Source: Frankia sp. QA3
Lineage (GTDB): Bacteria; Actinomycetota; Actinomycetes; Frankiales; Frankiaceae
Direction: 5' to 3'
Length of the DNA stretch: 64,000 nucleotides
NCBI RefSeq assembly: GCF_000262465.1
Contig: NZ_CM001489.1
Coordinates: 3,421,899-3,485,898, forward strand
Below are positions 17,226 through 26,767 of the stretch, in pieces. The notes under the pieces were generated by a model that made no database searches, was not told the DNA's origin, and worked only from the letters and a program-made list of their open reading frames with translations. Numbering within the stretch: position 1 is the first letter of the stretch; every line of letters starts with the position of its first letter. The position numbers and the translations under genes are program-made.

Positions 17226-18104
17226 ATGAAGACCGTGGCGGTCATCGTCCACTGGGGTCCGCACCAGCCCACCCTCGAACTCGCGGCACGCCTGGACGCG
17301 AGCCCGGCGATCGCCCAGGTCACCGTGGTGGCCAACGACGGTTCGACCCGGCCGGCGGAGCTGGCGACGTCCGTGGCGTGGATCCTGCCACCGCGCAACC
17401 TCGGCTTCGGCGGCGGTTTCCAGCTCGCCAGCCGGGACTACCCGGCGGCCGGGGCCTACCTGCTGGTCAACAACGACATCCGGATCGACGAGACGACGAT
17501 CCGGGCGTGCCTGGACCTGCTGGCCAGCACGAACATCGGGGTCGTCGCCCCCACGCTGATCAACGGGAATGGCCTGCAGTCCGGCTCGGCGAAACTGAGC
17601 CCGGTCCTCGTCGCGCCGCGGGCCCGGCGCCCACCCGACGACCGGCCCTGTGAGGCCGACTGGGTCACCGGCGCGGTGATGTTCATCAAGGCCGAATGCC
17701 TGCGGCGGGTGCCGTTCGACGGCCGGTACTTCCTCGGCTTCGAGGACGTGGACTTCTGCTATCGGGTGCGGGAGGCCGGGTGGAGCGTCGTGCTCAGCCC
17801 GCACCGGGCCTGGCATACCGGCAGCGCCACGATCCCCCGCCGCGGCAACGCGTATTACATCGTGCGCAACCGGCTGTGGTTCACCCGCATCCGCGGCTGG
17901 CGGCTGCGCACGACGCTGGTCGCCGCCACCACCGCGGCCGTCGTCCTGCCCCGCACCCTGGTACTGGACGTACTGCGCGGGCGCGGGCTGGAGACGTCGA
18001 ACCTGGTCCGCCACGGCCTTCTCGACGGCCTCGGCCCCCTACCACTCCCCGGCGACCCCCGGGTCGACGAGCCGCGCGCGGCCCACTGGACGGCATGGCG
18101 GTAG
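17226..18104 (+). CDS. Family 2 glycosyltransferase (rhamnosyltransferase-like)
   Basis: A 292-residue GT-A enzyme. TVVANDGSTRP near residue 37, LPPRNLGFGGGFQLA, YLLVNNDIRID with the metal-binding Asp, and FLGFEDVDFCYRVREAGW with the ED catalytic region are the classic order for rhamnosyl-type GT2 proteins. The chosen ATG follows a purine-rich AGGGGG site. The last 10 nt overlap the polymerase-like gene, so the pair is probably co-translated. Confidence 0.88.
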   Translation: MKTVAVIVHWGPHQPTLELAARLDASPAIAQVTVVANDGSTRPAELATSVAWILPPRNLGFGGGFQLASRDYPAAGAYLLVNNDIRIDETTIRACLDLLASTNIGVVAPTLINGNGLQSGSAKLSPVLVAPRARRPPDDRPCEADWVTGAVMFIKAECLRRVPFDGRYFLGFEDVDFCYRVREAGWSVVLSPHRAWHTGSATIPRRGNAYYIVRNRLWFTRIRGWRLRTTLVAATTAAVVLPRTLVLDVLRGRGLETSNLVRHGLLDGLGPLPLPGDPRVDEPRAAHWTAWR

Positions 18105-19792
18105 TCGGAGCGCGCGTGGAGGCTGTCCCCCGCCGCAGGCAAGGCCCCCGCGGCCTCCCAGGCGCCACCAGCCCGGCGGGGATAGTGCCGGCGCTGTGCG
18201 CCCCGCCACTGGTGGTCGCGGGGGTCGCCGCCGGGTTGCCCGGCATCTGGTGCCTCGGCGTCGCCGTGGGGGGCGCGGTCGCCGCCCGGCGCGTGCTGTC
18301 TCGGTTCACCATCTCCTACCTCGGCACGGTCGGGTTCTGTCTCGTCCTAGCGGGGCGGCTGGCCCCGGCCCATGACGCCCTGGTGACCGGCGCCAACGTG
18401 GTCGACGGCGGCCGGGCCGACACCTGCGCGGCGCTGTGGATCGCGGCGACCGTGCTGGCCGGCGCGATCGGGAGGCTGGCGGCGCCGCGGCGGGCGCCGG
18501 TCAGGGACCTGCCGCCCTCGCCCCTGATCCGGACGGCGTCGGCGACCGGCGCCCGGGCCAGGTCGGTGGCCGGGTTCGGGACCCGGGCGGCGCCCGGCCT
18601 GCCGATGGTTCTCGGCGTGCTGACGGTCTCCGCGGCGGCCCTCGCCGTCGAGGTGCTCCTGATCGGCTCCGGCGCGGTCGGGGTGGTGGGGCAGGTCGGC
18701 GGCGGTGGCAGCGGCGGCGGATACGCCGGGCTGTTCGGCGCCCTGGGGCCGGTCCTCGCCGCCGCGGCGACCGTCGTTCTGTACCGCACCGGCGCGCCGC
18801 TGCCCGCCACCGCGGCCGCCGCCGGCCTGCTCGGCCTGCACCTGCTCGTGCTGCCGTTCACCGGCTTCCGCGGCGCGGGCCCGGTGATGTGCCTGGCGAT
18901 CGCCATCGCCGCGGAGCGCCGGACGGCCCCCGCCGGCACGGACACGTCCGGTTCCGCGGCGGCGGCCCCCCCGACCGGCTCGGCGCGAGCCCGGCGAGGA
19001 CGCTCGCCGCGAGCTCGGCGAGGACGCGCGCCGCGCGCCGCGCGCCACCCGGCACCGGTGGCACTGCTCGGCGCCGCGGCCGTCGCCCTGTTCCTGATCG
19101 GGTCGTCCGTGCGGGCCACCATCAGCGCCGACTACGGCGTACATGGGCCGGCGTCGGTGTCCCTGAGCCAAACGCCGGAGACGATGGTACGGCGGCTGGA
19201 CTACCGCCCGTACCTGCTACGGGCGCTGGACCAGCGGAACGATCCGGACGCCCGCAATGCGGTCGCCCTCGCGGACCAGGCCGCCGGCGCAGTCCCCCGG
19301 TTCCTCTACCCCGACAAACCCCCGGTCGACTACGGCCACGCCGTGAGCTCCGCCGTGTTCGAGCTCCCACCCGAGCTGCCCACCTTCTCGACCATCACCG
19401 CCTTCGGCGACGCGGCGCTCAACCTGGGACTCGGCGGGGCGACCCTGCTCATCTGCGGCTGGGTTGTCGCCCTCGACGTGTTCTACCGACGATTCGCGGC
19501 GACGACAGTGCCCGCGGTCGCGGTCCGGATCCTGCTGGTGCAGGCGGCGCTGGACGTCGGTACGCCGCCCCTGCTCGGCACCGTGACACTGGTGCGGTCG
19601 CTGGCGGTGCTGGGCGTCGTCCTGGGCTCGATCCGGCTGGTGACGCTTCTGCTCTCCCGGCGGCGTCCGGCCGCCCGAGGCCGGGGGTGGCCCGAGGTGG
19701 CGGACCCCGCGGGCGGTGGGCGGGCCCACTCGACCGACGGCGATCTCCGGATCGGCGGTGGCGGACGCCGTCTGCCCGTCCCGATCCCGTGA
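18095..19792 (+). CDS. Polytopic membrane protein, O-antigen polymerase-like
   Basis: A 565-residue protein with about ten hydrophobic segments. A cytoplasmic-looking Arg/Ala-rich stretch (about residues 285-325) interrupts them, and a large hydrophilic loop follows (RATISADYGVHGPASVSLSQ onward, with VPRFLYPDKPPVDYGHAVSS). PDKP plus a following loop before the last helices is typical of Wzy/O-antigen polymerase-like proteins. It would join repeat units outside the membrane. Assignment rests on topology and neighbours, not on a diagnostic motif. Confidence 0.6.
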   Translation: MAVVGARVEAVPRRRQGPRGLPGATSPAGIVPALCAPPLVVAGVAAGLPGIWCLGVAVGGAVAARRVLSRFTISYLGTVGFCLVLAGRLAPAHDALVTGANVVDGGRADTCAALWIAATVLAGAIGRLAAPRRAPVRDLPPSPLIRTASATGARARSVAGFGTRAAPGLPMVLGVLTVSAAALAVEVLLIGSGAVGVVGQVGGGGSGGGYAGLFGALGPVLAAAATVVLYRTGAPLPATAAAAGLLGLHLLVLPFTGFRGAGPVMCLAIAIAAERRTAPAGTDTSGSAAAAPPTGSARARRGRSPRARRGRAPRAARHPAPVALLGAAAVALFLIGSSVRATISADYGVHGPASVSLSQTPETMVRRLDYRPYLLRALDQRNDPDARNAVALADQAAGAVPRFLYPDKPPVDYGHAVSSAVFELPPELPTFSTITAFGDAALNLGLGGATLLICGWVVALDVFYRRFAATTVPAVAVRILLVQAALDVGTPPLLGTVTLVRSLAVLGVVLGSIRLVTLLLSRRRPAARGRGWPEVADPAGGGRAHSTDGDLRIGGGGRRLPVPIP

Positions 19793-19839
19793 CCCCGGTG
19801 GTGCCGGTGGTGCCGGTGGTCGCGGCGCGGACGCGACGT

Positions 19840-20562
19840 TCACCCGGCGCCGACCCCCGTCACGCCAGCCTCGAGCCCGTCCGAGCGCCGGACCTGCGGC
19901 GGCACGGTTGCGGGCGCGGCGAGGAACAGCGCCTGCCACGCGAACAGGTTCGGCCACCGGGCGAGCACCCGCCGGTCCGCGCCGCGCACCATCGCCCGCG
20001 GCAGCACCTCACGGCTGCGCCACCACGGCAGCCCGCCGGTCGCGGCCGCGGCGACGACCCGCAGCCCGTTGTCCGCCAGCAGACGCCGCGCCGAGTCGGC
20101 GGTGTAGAAGCGCAGGTGGGTGGCGTCCATGAGCCCGGTCTCGGTGTACTCGAAGCGCCCGCGCAGGAACTGCGCGCGCTGCCGGTAGTGCAGCACGTTG
20201 GGCAGTGCCACCAGGATGCGCCCGGCCGGGTCGAGAACCCGGCGGGCCTCGGCCAGCAGCGGCGCCGGCTCGGCCAGGTGCTCCAGGATGTGGGAGAGCA
20301 GGACGAGCTGGTAGCCGCCGTCCGGCGCGAAGGACAGCCCGTCGTTGAGGTCGGCGAGCTCGACGCGCTCGCATTCCGCCCCCGCGGCGGCCCGCTCGGA
20401 GGGGTCGATCGTCACCCCGGTGACCCGCCAGCCCCGGGCCCGCAGCAGCCGGGCATTGTCCCCCGCCCCGCAGCCGCAGTCGAGCGCCCGGCCCGGCCGG
20501 ATGTCGATCAGATCGAGCAGATCGGGATTGCCGCCGTTGCGGTATCGCAGATCGAGTTCCAT
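19840..20562 (-). CDS. Class I SAM-dependent methyltransferase
   Basis: A 240-residue methyltransferase with ALDCGCGAGDNARLL as SAM motif I (about residue 25) and LLSHILEHLAEPAPLL as the post-motif region, MetW/UbiE-like. YTETGLMDATHLRFYT resembles enzymes of polysaccharide clusters. The ATG at 20562 has GAAGGAG 8 nt upstream, better than an upstream in-frame start at 20613. Convergent with the polymerase-like gene, divergent from the acyltransferase. Confidence 0.78.
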   Translation of the reverse strand: MELDLRYRNGGNPDLLDLIDIRPGRALDCGCGAGDNARLLRARGWRVTGVTIDPSERAAAGAECERVELADLNDGLSFAPDGGYQLVLLSHILEHLAEPAPLLAEARRVLDPAGRILVALPNVLHYRQRAQFLRGRFEYTETGLMDATHLRFYTADSARRLLADNGLRVVAAAATGGLPWWRSREVLPRAMVRGADRRVLARWPNLFAWQALFLAAPATVPPQVRRSDGLEAGVTGVGAG

Positions 20563-20713
20563 GTACGACTCCTTCTCGCCACCGGCACAGCACGCCTCCC
20601 CGACCTCAGACACAGGTCCCGATATTCACATAGAGTAACTCCATCGTGACGCATAATCGTCGACGTCGTGTCAGGACCACCGTCGGCCCCGTGTCGGCCG
20701 CGAAGGAGCCTTC

Positions 20714-22081
20714 ATGGAATCGGGCATCGGACCGGCCGGGAACGCCACGCCCGCGCCGGCGACCCCACCCCAGGACGGATCCCGCACTCCGGCGGCCACG
20801 CCGAGCGCCGGACCGGCGGCGCGCCTGGCCCGGGCCACCCTCGCCGCCGCGTATGCCGGGCCGAACAGCATGGGCGCGTTGCGGCTGCTGTTCGCCGGGA
20901 CGGTGCTGCTGTCCCACGGATGGGCGCTGAGCGGGCACACCTCCCCGGCGCTCGGCCGCCACGAGTTCGACGCGGTCGCCGTGAACGGCTTCTTCGCGGT
21001 GAGCGGTTTCCTGGTTACCCGCAGCGCCGTCCGGCTGAGTGTCCCCCGCTTCCTGTGGCACCGGGCGCTGCGTATCCTGCCAGCCTTCTGGGCGTGCCTG
21101 GCGCTGGTCGCCCTCGTCGTCGCGCCGCTCGCCTGGCTGCACGACAACGGCTCACTCGGCGGCTACCCGCTGACCGGTCCGCACGGCGCGCTGCGCTACC
21201 TCACCGACAACGCGCTGGTCCGGATGAGCTTCTACGACATCGGCGGCACACCCAGCGGGACTTTCTATCCGGCGCCCGGCTCGGGCATGCCCCTCGCCTG
21301 GGACGGTTCGCTGTGGACGCTGTGGTGGGAGGTGCTGTGCTACCTCGGCATCGCGGCGCTCGCCGCGGTCGGCCTGCTGCGCCGCCGCCCGGTCCTCGCC
21401 GTCGGCGCGGCCCTGCTGCTGCTCGCCGCGATCCACCCGCTCGGTCCCGGCGGCGCCCTGTTTCCGGCGCCCTTCTCCCCGGACATGGCGCGGTTCGGGC
21501 TGCACTTCCTCGCCGGCGCCGTGCTGTGCCTGTACGCCGAGCGTCTCCCCCTCTCGGGCCGGCTCGCCTCGATGGCCGCGGTCGTGTTCGCCGCGTCGTT
21601 CCTCATCACCGACCAGCACCTGCTGTCCGCGCTGCCCATGGCGTACCTGTGCGTGTGGCTGGCGGTCCGGCTGCCGCTGCACCGGGTCGGCGCCCGCCAC
21701 GATCTGTCCTACGGCCTGTACATCTACGGGTTCCCGATCCAGCAGCTCGCCACCGTGTACGGCCTGCACCGGCTCGGCGCCGTCGCCTATATGCCCCTGA
21801 CCACGACGGTGACGGTGCTGCTCGCCGCGGCGAGCTGGTTCGCGGTGGAGGCGCCGGCGCTGCGCCACAAGAACCCGCGGTCCGCCGGCCGGGCCCGAGC
21901 GGCCACCACGGCACCCCGCCCCGCGCCCCGCGGCTACCCCGGCCGCGCCGACGGCGGGTGGGCGAGGTGGCACCCGGCGCCGTCCCAGCCCGCACATGTG
22001 CCACTGAAAGCGCATCCCCAGAAACCCAACGTGTTGGTGACACGCCACTCAACACAGAGCCAACACCAGACGAGAGATTAG
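20714..22081 (+). CDS. Acyltransferase 3 family membrane protein
   Basis: A 455-residue membrane acyltransferase of the OafA/NodX type, with about ten hydrophobic segments. NGFFAVSGFLVTRSAVR and FLWHRALRILPAFWACL match the conserved early helices, including the Arg and Phe pattern of the family. Such proteins O-acetylate or otherwise acylate exported glycans. Start ATG is preceded by AAGGAG. The N-terminal 45 and C-terminal 60 residues are low complexity. An 11-nt gap to the next gene suggests co-transcription. Confidence 0.85.
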   Translation: MESGIGPAGNATPAPATPPQDGSRTPAATPSAGPAARLARATLAAAYAGPNSMGALRLLFAGTVLLSHGWALSGHTSPALGRHEFDAVAVNGFFAVSGFLVTRSAVRLSVPRFLWHRALRILPAFWACLALVALVVAPLAWLHDNGSLGGYPLTGPHGALRYLTDNALVRMSFYDIGGTPSGTFYPAPGSGMPLAWDGSLWTLWWEVLCYLGIAALAAVGLLRRRPVLAVGAALLLLAAIHPLGPGGALFPAPFSPDMARFGLHFLAGAVLCLYAERLPLSGRLASMAAVVFAASFLITDQHLLSALPMAYLCVWLAVRLPLHRVGARHDLSYGLYIYGFPIQQLATVYGLHRLGAVAYMPLTTTVTVLLAAASWFAVEAPALRHKNPRSAGRARAATTAPRPAPRGYPGRADGGWARWHPAPSQPAHVPLKAHPQKPNVLVTRHSTQSQHQTRD

Positions 22082-22092
22082 CATCACCTTCC

Positions 22093-23313
22093 GTGCAGCT
22101 TCCTCGCCACTTCCTCGCATCCTCCCCCGTGGCCGCCCACGACGATCCCGCGCGTGTGCTGCTGCTGACCGTCTCCCGCGGGCTCGGCGGCGGCATCGAG
22201 CGCTACCTCACCACCGTCGAGGAGACGCTGCGGGCCGGCGGGGCGGACCTGCTGCGGATCGACATGCTGGAGCCGGGGGTCGAGCTGACCGCCGCCGCCC
22301 GGGCCCGTTTCACCCTGCGGGCGCTCGAAACGGCCCGGCGCTTCGGTCCCGCCGACAGCGTCGTCGCCGGTCACGCCAATCTCATCCCGGTCGCCGCCGC
22401 CGCGCTGCGGCTGACCCGCGCCCGCTTCGGCCCGGTCCTGTTCTACGGCACCGACATCTGGGGCATGCGCGCGTCCGACCGGGCGATCCTGCGCGCCGAC
22501 CCCCTGCTGCACCCGGTCACGATCAGCTCCTACAGCGCGGGTGCCCTGTCCACCGTCGGCCTCGCCCCCATCCTTCCGCCGGGCATCTCGCCAGCCTGGC
22601 GGGCCGCCCTGCTCGCCGAGGCGAGCCGGCGCCGGCCGCTGCCGCCCGTGCCCACCATGCTGAGCGTGTTCCGGCTCGCGGACTGGGAGGGAAAAGGCGC
22701 GGCGGTGCTGCTGGAGGCGGTGCAGTCCGTGCGGGCCACCTCCGGTCCGGTCCGGCTGGTGCTCGCCGGGCAGGGCCCGGCCCCGGGGGCGCTGCACGAG
22801 TTGGTGTCCTCCCATCCCGACACCGAGCTGCACGAGTCCCCGACCGATGAGGTACTCGCTCGGCTCTACGCCACCGCCGACCTGTTCGTCCTGTGTACCC
22901 GGACCCGGCCGCGAGGCCCCCGGGCCAGCGGCGAGGGCTACGGCATCGTGCTGCTGGAGGCGCAGCTCGCCGGGTGCGCCGTGGTGGGCCCCGCCTCCGG
23001 CGGCAGCCATGACGCCTATCAGGACGGCGTCACGGGCCAGACGCCGGTCGACGAATCGGCCCGGGCACTCGCCGACGTACTACGCGGCATGCTCGCCGAC
23101 CGGGCCCGGCTGGCCCGGATCGGGCGGCGCGCCGCCGAGTGGGCTGAGGCGGCCACCCGGCCGGATGACTACGCCCGGCTCGTGTTCACCGCCCTGACCG
23201 GGCGTTCACCCGCGGCCATCAGCGCAGGGGACGTCCCGGATCAACCGGCAGGCGGTTCCGCCTCGCGCGGCAAGGCGCGCGCCGGCGCATCCTCTCACTC
23301 GGGAGCAACATGA
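22093..23313 (+). CDS. Family 4-type glycosyltransferase
   Basis: About 406 residues. VLLLTVSRGLGGGIERYLTT is the Gly-rich acceptor-domain entry of GT4 enzymes. The C-terminal half has TMLSVFRLADWEGKGAAVLL and EGYGIVLLEAQLAGCAVVG, the nucleotide-sugar site with its Glu. Start is uncertain: GTG at 22093 (11 nt after the acyltransferase stop) or GTG at 22129; neither has a strong ribosome site. Its stop overlaps the next ATG (ATGA). Confidence 0.8.
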   Translation: MQLPRHFLASSPVAAHDDPARVLLLTVSRGLGGGIERYLTTVEETLRAGGADLLRIDMLEPGVELTAAARARFTLRALETARRFGPADSVVAGHANLIPVAAAALRLTRARFGPVLFYGTDIWGMRASDRAILRADPLLHPVTISSYSAGALSTVGLAPILPPGISPAWRAALLAEASRRRPLPPVPTMLSVFRLADWEGKGAAVLLEAVQSVRATSGPVRLVLAGQGPAPGALHELVSSHPDTELHESPTDEVLARLYATADLFVLCTRTRPRGPRASGEGYGIVLLEAQLAGCAVVGPASGGSHDAYQDGVTGQTPVDESARALADVLRGMLADRARLARIGRRAAEWAEAATRPDDYARLVFTALTGRSPAAISAGDVPDQPAGGSASRGKARAGASSHSGAT

Positions 23314-24332
23314 AGATCCTCGTCGACTGCGCCGGTGCCCGCATCGGCGGCGCGAAGCGCCTGCTGAACGAGTTCGACCTCTACCTGCGGGAACGCGATC
23401 TACCTGAGATGCGGCTGATCGGCCGCGACCGGGTCCTGACCGGGCTCTGGCTGCTGCGCCGCGAGCGCACCGGCGAACGGTTTGACCGGTCGCTGGCACT
23501 GAACAACGTGGCCTTCGTGGCCGCCGGCCGGGAACGCCGGGTCCTCATCCACGGCCCCCAGCACTTCCTGCGGACGGACGAGCTGCGCTCGCTCGGGCTG
23601 CGGATCAGTCCCGCCGTGCACGCGCAGGCCCCAGTCGTGTGGGCGACGATGCGCCGCGCCGACCGCATCGTCGTCCCGTCGACGAGCATGGCCGAACGGG
23701 TCATGCGGATCGCGCCGTCAGTGCGCAACCGGCTGGTCGTGGCATTCAACCCGGTCACACCGCCGGACGCGGCCCTGCTGCGGGCCCTCGCGGACGAACG
23801 CCGGGAGCGCGACACGGCCGGCGGACCAGTCGACTTCCTGTGCCCCATCATCATCACCCCGCACAAGCTGATGACCCGCCGACTGCGCGCGGGGCTCGCG
23901 GCCCTCGACATCCTCGCCGGCCCGCCCCACCACGTGGAGGCCACCATCACCGTCACCGGCCGGGCCGCCCTGATCGAGGATCCCGAGGTGGCGCGTCATC
24001 CACGCCTGCGGCTCGTCGGGGAGCACCCAGCGGCCACGGTCATCGACATGATGGTCCGGTGTGACGCCATCTTCTTCCCGGCCGAGCTCGAGTCCTTCGG
24101 CTATCCCATGGCCGAGGGTCGGATGATGGGCGTGCCGGTCATCGCGCTGGACACCGCCCACAACCGCGAGATCGCCGGGCCGGCGCTGGTCGGCTACGAG
24201 CGGGAGACCGCCGAGGAGATCGCCGCCGCGATGCATGCCGCGCTCGACGCGGACCTGAAGCCGGATCAGGACAACCCGTTCGACCGTGGGCCCTACTTCG
24301 ACCTGCTCCTCGGGGAGGGCGCCGCGGGCTGA
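23310..24332 (+). CDS. Glycosyltransferase (GT-B fold)
   Basis: A 340-residue GT4-like protein. The start MKILVDCAGARIGGAKRLLN and the C-terminal FFPAELESFGYPMAEGRMMG with VPVIALDTAHNREI are typical of the donor-binding half. It lacks the long N-terminal domain of larger GT4 enzymes, similar to short mannosyl/rhamnosyltransferases. ATGA overlap with the previous gene makes a coupled pair, so both probably act on the same intermediate. Confidence 0.75.
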   Translation: MKILVDCAGARIGGAKRLLNEFDLYLRERDLPEMRLIGRDRVLTGLWLLRRERTGERFDRSLALNNVAFVAAGRERRVLIHGPQHFLRTDELRSLGLRISPAVHAQAPVVWATMRRADRIVVPSTSMAERVMRIAPSVRNRLVVAFNPVTPPDAALLRALADERRERDTAGGPVDFLCPIIITPHKLMTRRLRAGLAALDILAGPPHHVEATITVTGRAALIEDPEVARHPRLRLVGEHPAATVIDMMVRCDAIFFPAELESFGYPMAEGRMMGVPVIALDTAHNREIAGPALVGYERETAEEIAAAMHAALDADLKPDQDNPFDRGPYFDLLLGEGAAG

Positions 24333-24430
24333 GCGCGGGCAGTCCCGGCGAGCGCGGTCGCAGTCGCGCCCGCCCGGACTCGACCCAGCCCGCGGCCGGG
24401 CGGGTCCACTGCGCGCAACGGGTCCGCCGC

Positions 24431-25384
24431 TCAGCGGGGCGGGTCGGTGTCCGCCGTCACTGGGACGATCGGCTCCAGGTCGAACGGCTCCAGGTCGAAC
24501 GGCTCGACGGGGGTCGCCTGGACGGGCACCGCGAGCCCGCGGGAGGGGGTCGCCGCGGACGCTGCGGCCACGTCCAGGCGGCGGGCGACCAGCAGGTGCT
24601 GGCCGGCGACGTCGTCGTCGACGTCGACGAGCGAGGCCATCGGCACGAGATCCAGCTCACCGAATCCGGCTGCCGTGACGAGCCGACGCACCTGGTCGGC
24701 GCTGCGGCCGAAGCAGTTCAGCGCGAACCGGAACTTCAGCCGGCCGACGAGTCCGCGCTCGGCGCGCCACTGCGCCTCGGTCCGCCAGCCTGCGTCGTCG
24801 ACGACCACATGCACCAGCAGCCGGCCGCCGGGCCGCAGCGCGGCGTGCCAGCCGCGCAGTGCCCGCGCGAACGCCTCGTCAGTGAGGTGCTGCACGACCG
24901 CGACGGAGTAGACGACGTCGACGTCACGGCCGCCGCGGATGAACTCGTCGACGGTGGCGTAGTCCAGGTTCGGGGCCGGGTTCAGCACCCGCGCGCACGC
25001 CAGCGCCCCGCGGGAAACGTCGACCGCGGTCACCGAGTGGACCCGCGGCGCCACGGCCGCGGCCAGATAGCCGGGGCCGCAGCCGACGTCGAGGACATCG
25101 TCGTCCGCATGCAGGTAGCGGCCGAGCACCTCGTCGGCGAGCACCTGCCGGGTGCGCCGGTTGCGCTCGGCCGCGGCGTGGCGGTCGTGCTCGTCGGACT
25201 TGAAATAGTGCGGGCTCCAGGCCAGCAGGCGCAGCGCGACCTCCTGGCGTTGCCAGGCCGGAGTCACGGCCAGTACTGCCGGCACCCATCGCGCGCCGAG
25301 AAAGTTCTGCGCACCGGCCGTCGCCACGACGAACCCCGCCAGCGGGCGTAGCCGGCGTGCGACGGTGGATCCCCTGCCAGCCAT
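24431..25384 (-). CDS. Class I SAM-dependent methyltransferase
   Basis: A 317-residue methyltransferase with VLDVGCGPGYLAAAVAPRV as SAM motif I (about residue 97) and VVYSVAVVQHLTD as the post-I region. The N-terminal 60 residues contain a weakly hydrophobic stretch. The C-terminus ends in a low-complexity tail with EPFDL twice. Closest in type to methyltransferases of glycan or lipid modification; substrate unknown. Convergent with the glycosyltransferase pair; transcribed from its own promoter at about 25494-25522. Confidence 0.75.
   Translation of the reverse strand: MAGRGSTVARRLRPLAGFVVATAGAQNFLGARWVPAVLAVTPAWQRQEVALRLLAWSPHYFKSDEHDRHAAAERNRRTRQVLADEVLGRYLHADDDVLDVGCGPGYLAAAVAPRVHSVTAVDVSRGALACARVLNPAPNLDYATVDEFIRGGRDVDVVYSVAVVQHLTDEAFARALRGWHAALRPGGRLLVHVVVDDAGWRTEAQWRAERGLVGRLKFRFALNCFGRSADQVRRLVTAAGFGELDLVPMASLVDVDDDVAGQHLLVARRLDVAAASAATPSRGLAVPVQATPVEPFDLEPFDLEPIVPVTADTDPPR
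24470..24499 (-). repeat. 15-bp tandem repeat, 2 copies
   Basis: Two identical 15-bp units encode EPFDL twice near the C-terminus of the methyltransferase. Confidence 0.8.
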
Positions 25385-25493
25385 GCTCGCATCCTCTCGG
25401 CCGGACAGACGGCACCGAGCGTGCCGCCGCGCACCGGGCCGACGAGCATCGATGGACAGCAGCCACCGAGGATCAGGGCACCGATACTAGCCA

Positions 25494-25522
25494 AGAGTAA
25501 TATTGCCGCCACTCACAGTCAA
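25494..25522 (-). promoter_or_regulatory. Sigma-70-type promoter of the methyltransferase gene
   Basis: On the - strand TTGACT (25522-25517) and TACTCT (25499-25494) are separated by exactly 17 nt. This is close to consensus for the primary sigma factor and unusually AT-rich for the window. It predicts a leader of about 100 nt before the ATG at 25384. Confidence 0.6.
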
Positions 25523-25548
25523 TGACTGGAGTGACCGCCCGAGCGCTT

Positions 25549-26727
25549 CTACTCCAGGTAGTCGCGCAGCTTCTGCGAGCGGGACGGGTGACGGAGCTTC
25601 GACAGCGTCTTGGACTCGATCTGCCGGATGCGCTCGCGGGTGACGCCGAACTCGCGCCCGACCTCCTCCAGCGTGCGCGGGTGACCGTCGGTGAGCCCGA
25701 AGCGCAGCTGGATGACCTTCTTCTCCCGGTCCGAGAGGGTGTGCAGGACCGAGTCGAGCTGCTCCTGCAGGAGGATGAAGCTGGCCGCGTCGACCGGGAC
25801 GACGGCGTCGCAGTCCTCGATGAAGTCGCCGAGGTGGGAGTCCTCCTCCTCACCGATGGGCGTCTCCAGCGAGACCGGCTCCTGGGAGACCTTGAGGATC
25901 TCCCGGACCTTGTCCGGGGTGAGATCCATCTCCTTCGCGATCTCCTCCGGGCTCGGCTCCCGGCCGAGGTCCTGGAGGAGCTGCCGCTGGATGCGGATCA
26001 GCTTGTTGATGGTCTCGACCATGTGGACCGGGATGCGGATCGTGCGCGCCTGGTCGGCGATGGCGCGGGTGATCGCCTGCCGGATCCACCAGGTGGCGTA
26101 GGTCGAGAACTTGTAGCCCTTGGTGTAGTCGAACTTCTCGACCGCCCGGATGAGGCCGAGATTGCCCTCCTGGATGAGATCCAGGAACAGCATGCCGCGA
26201 CCGACGTAACGCTTGGCGATCGAGACGACGAGGCGCAGGTTCGCCTCGACCAGCTTGCGCTTGGCGATCTGCCCGTCGCGCTCGATGGCCTCGAGATCCC
26301 GCCGCATCTGCGGGGAGGTCTTCTTCGTCGCCACCGCCAGCTTCTCGGAGGCGAACAGGCCGGCCTCGATCCGCTTGGCGAGGTCGACCTCCTCCTCGGC
26401 GGTGAGCAGCGGGACCTTGCCGATCTCCTTGAGGTACATGCGTACCGGGTCGGAGGTCGGTGCCTTGAGCGCGAGCTCCTCCTCCTCGCGGCGCCGGCGG
26501 GCGAGCAGATCCGCCTCGTCGGGGTTCTCACCTCCCGCCTCGAGTACCTCGATGCCCTCGTCGTTGAGCACCTGCAGCACCGTCTCGGCCTGCTCCGGGG
26601 GCAGCTCCGCCGCCTGGATGGCGACCGTGACATCCTCGGTGGTGAGGAAACCGATCTCCTTGCCCCGGGTAATGAGGTCCTTGACCTCGTCCACCTGGGC
26701 TTCGCGGGGTAGGACGGTAGGACTCAT
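25549..26727 (-). CDS. sigA: Primary RNA polymerase sigma factor (RpoD/SigA/HrdB)
   Basis: A 392-residue group 1 sigma factor. Region 1.2 is [20 protein letters not shown]; region 2 contains [19 protein letters not shown] and [18 protein letters not shown], which bind the -10 element; region 4.2 ends [20 protein letters not shown] for the -35 element. It directs housekeeping transcription. The leader before region 1.2 is about 90 residues, shorter than in many actinobacterial homologues. ATG at 26727 is preferred over a GTG at 26778 that would overlap dnaG. Lies 40 nt after dnaG. Confidence 0.95.
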   Translation of the reverse strand: MSPTVLPREAQVDEVKDLITRGKEIGFLTTEDVTVAIQAAELPPEQAETVLQVLNDEGIEVLEAGGENPDEADLLARRRREEEELALKAPTSDPVRMYLKEIGKVPLLTAEEEVDLAKRIEAGLFASEKLAVATKKTSPQMRRDLEAIERDGQIAKRKLVEANLRLVVSIAKRYVGRGMLFLDLIQEGNLGLIRAVEKFDYTKGYKFSTYATWWIRQAITRAIADQARTIRIPVHMVETINKLIRIQRQLLQDLGREPSPEEIAKEMDLTPDKVREILKVSQEPVSLETPIGEEEDSHLGDFIEDCDAVVPVDAASFILLQEQLDSVLHTLSDREKKVIQLRFGLTDGHPRTLEEVGREFGVTRERIRQIESKTLSKLRHPSRSQKLRDYLE

Positions 26728-26767
26728 GGGCGGAATCTCGTCACTTCCTTCTCGGGATCGACCCAGG

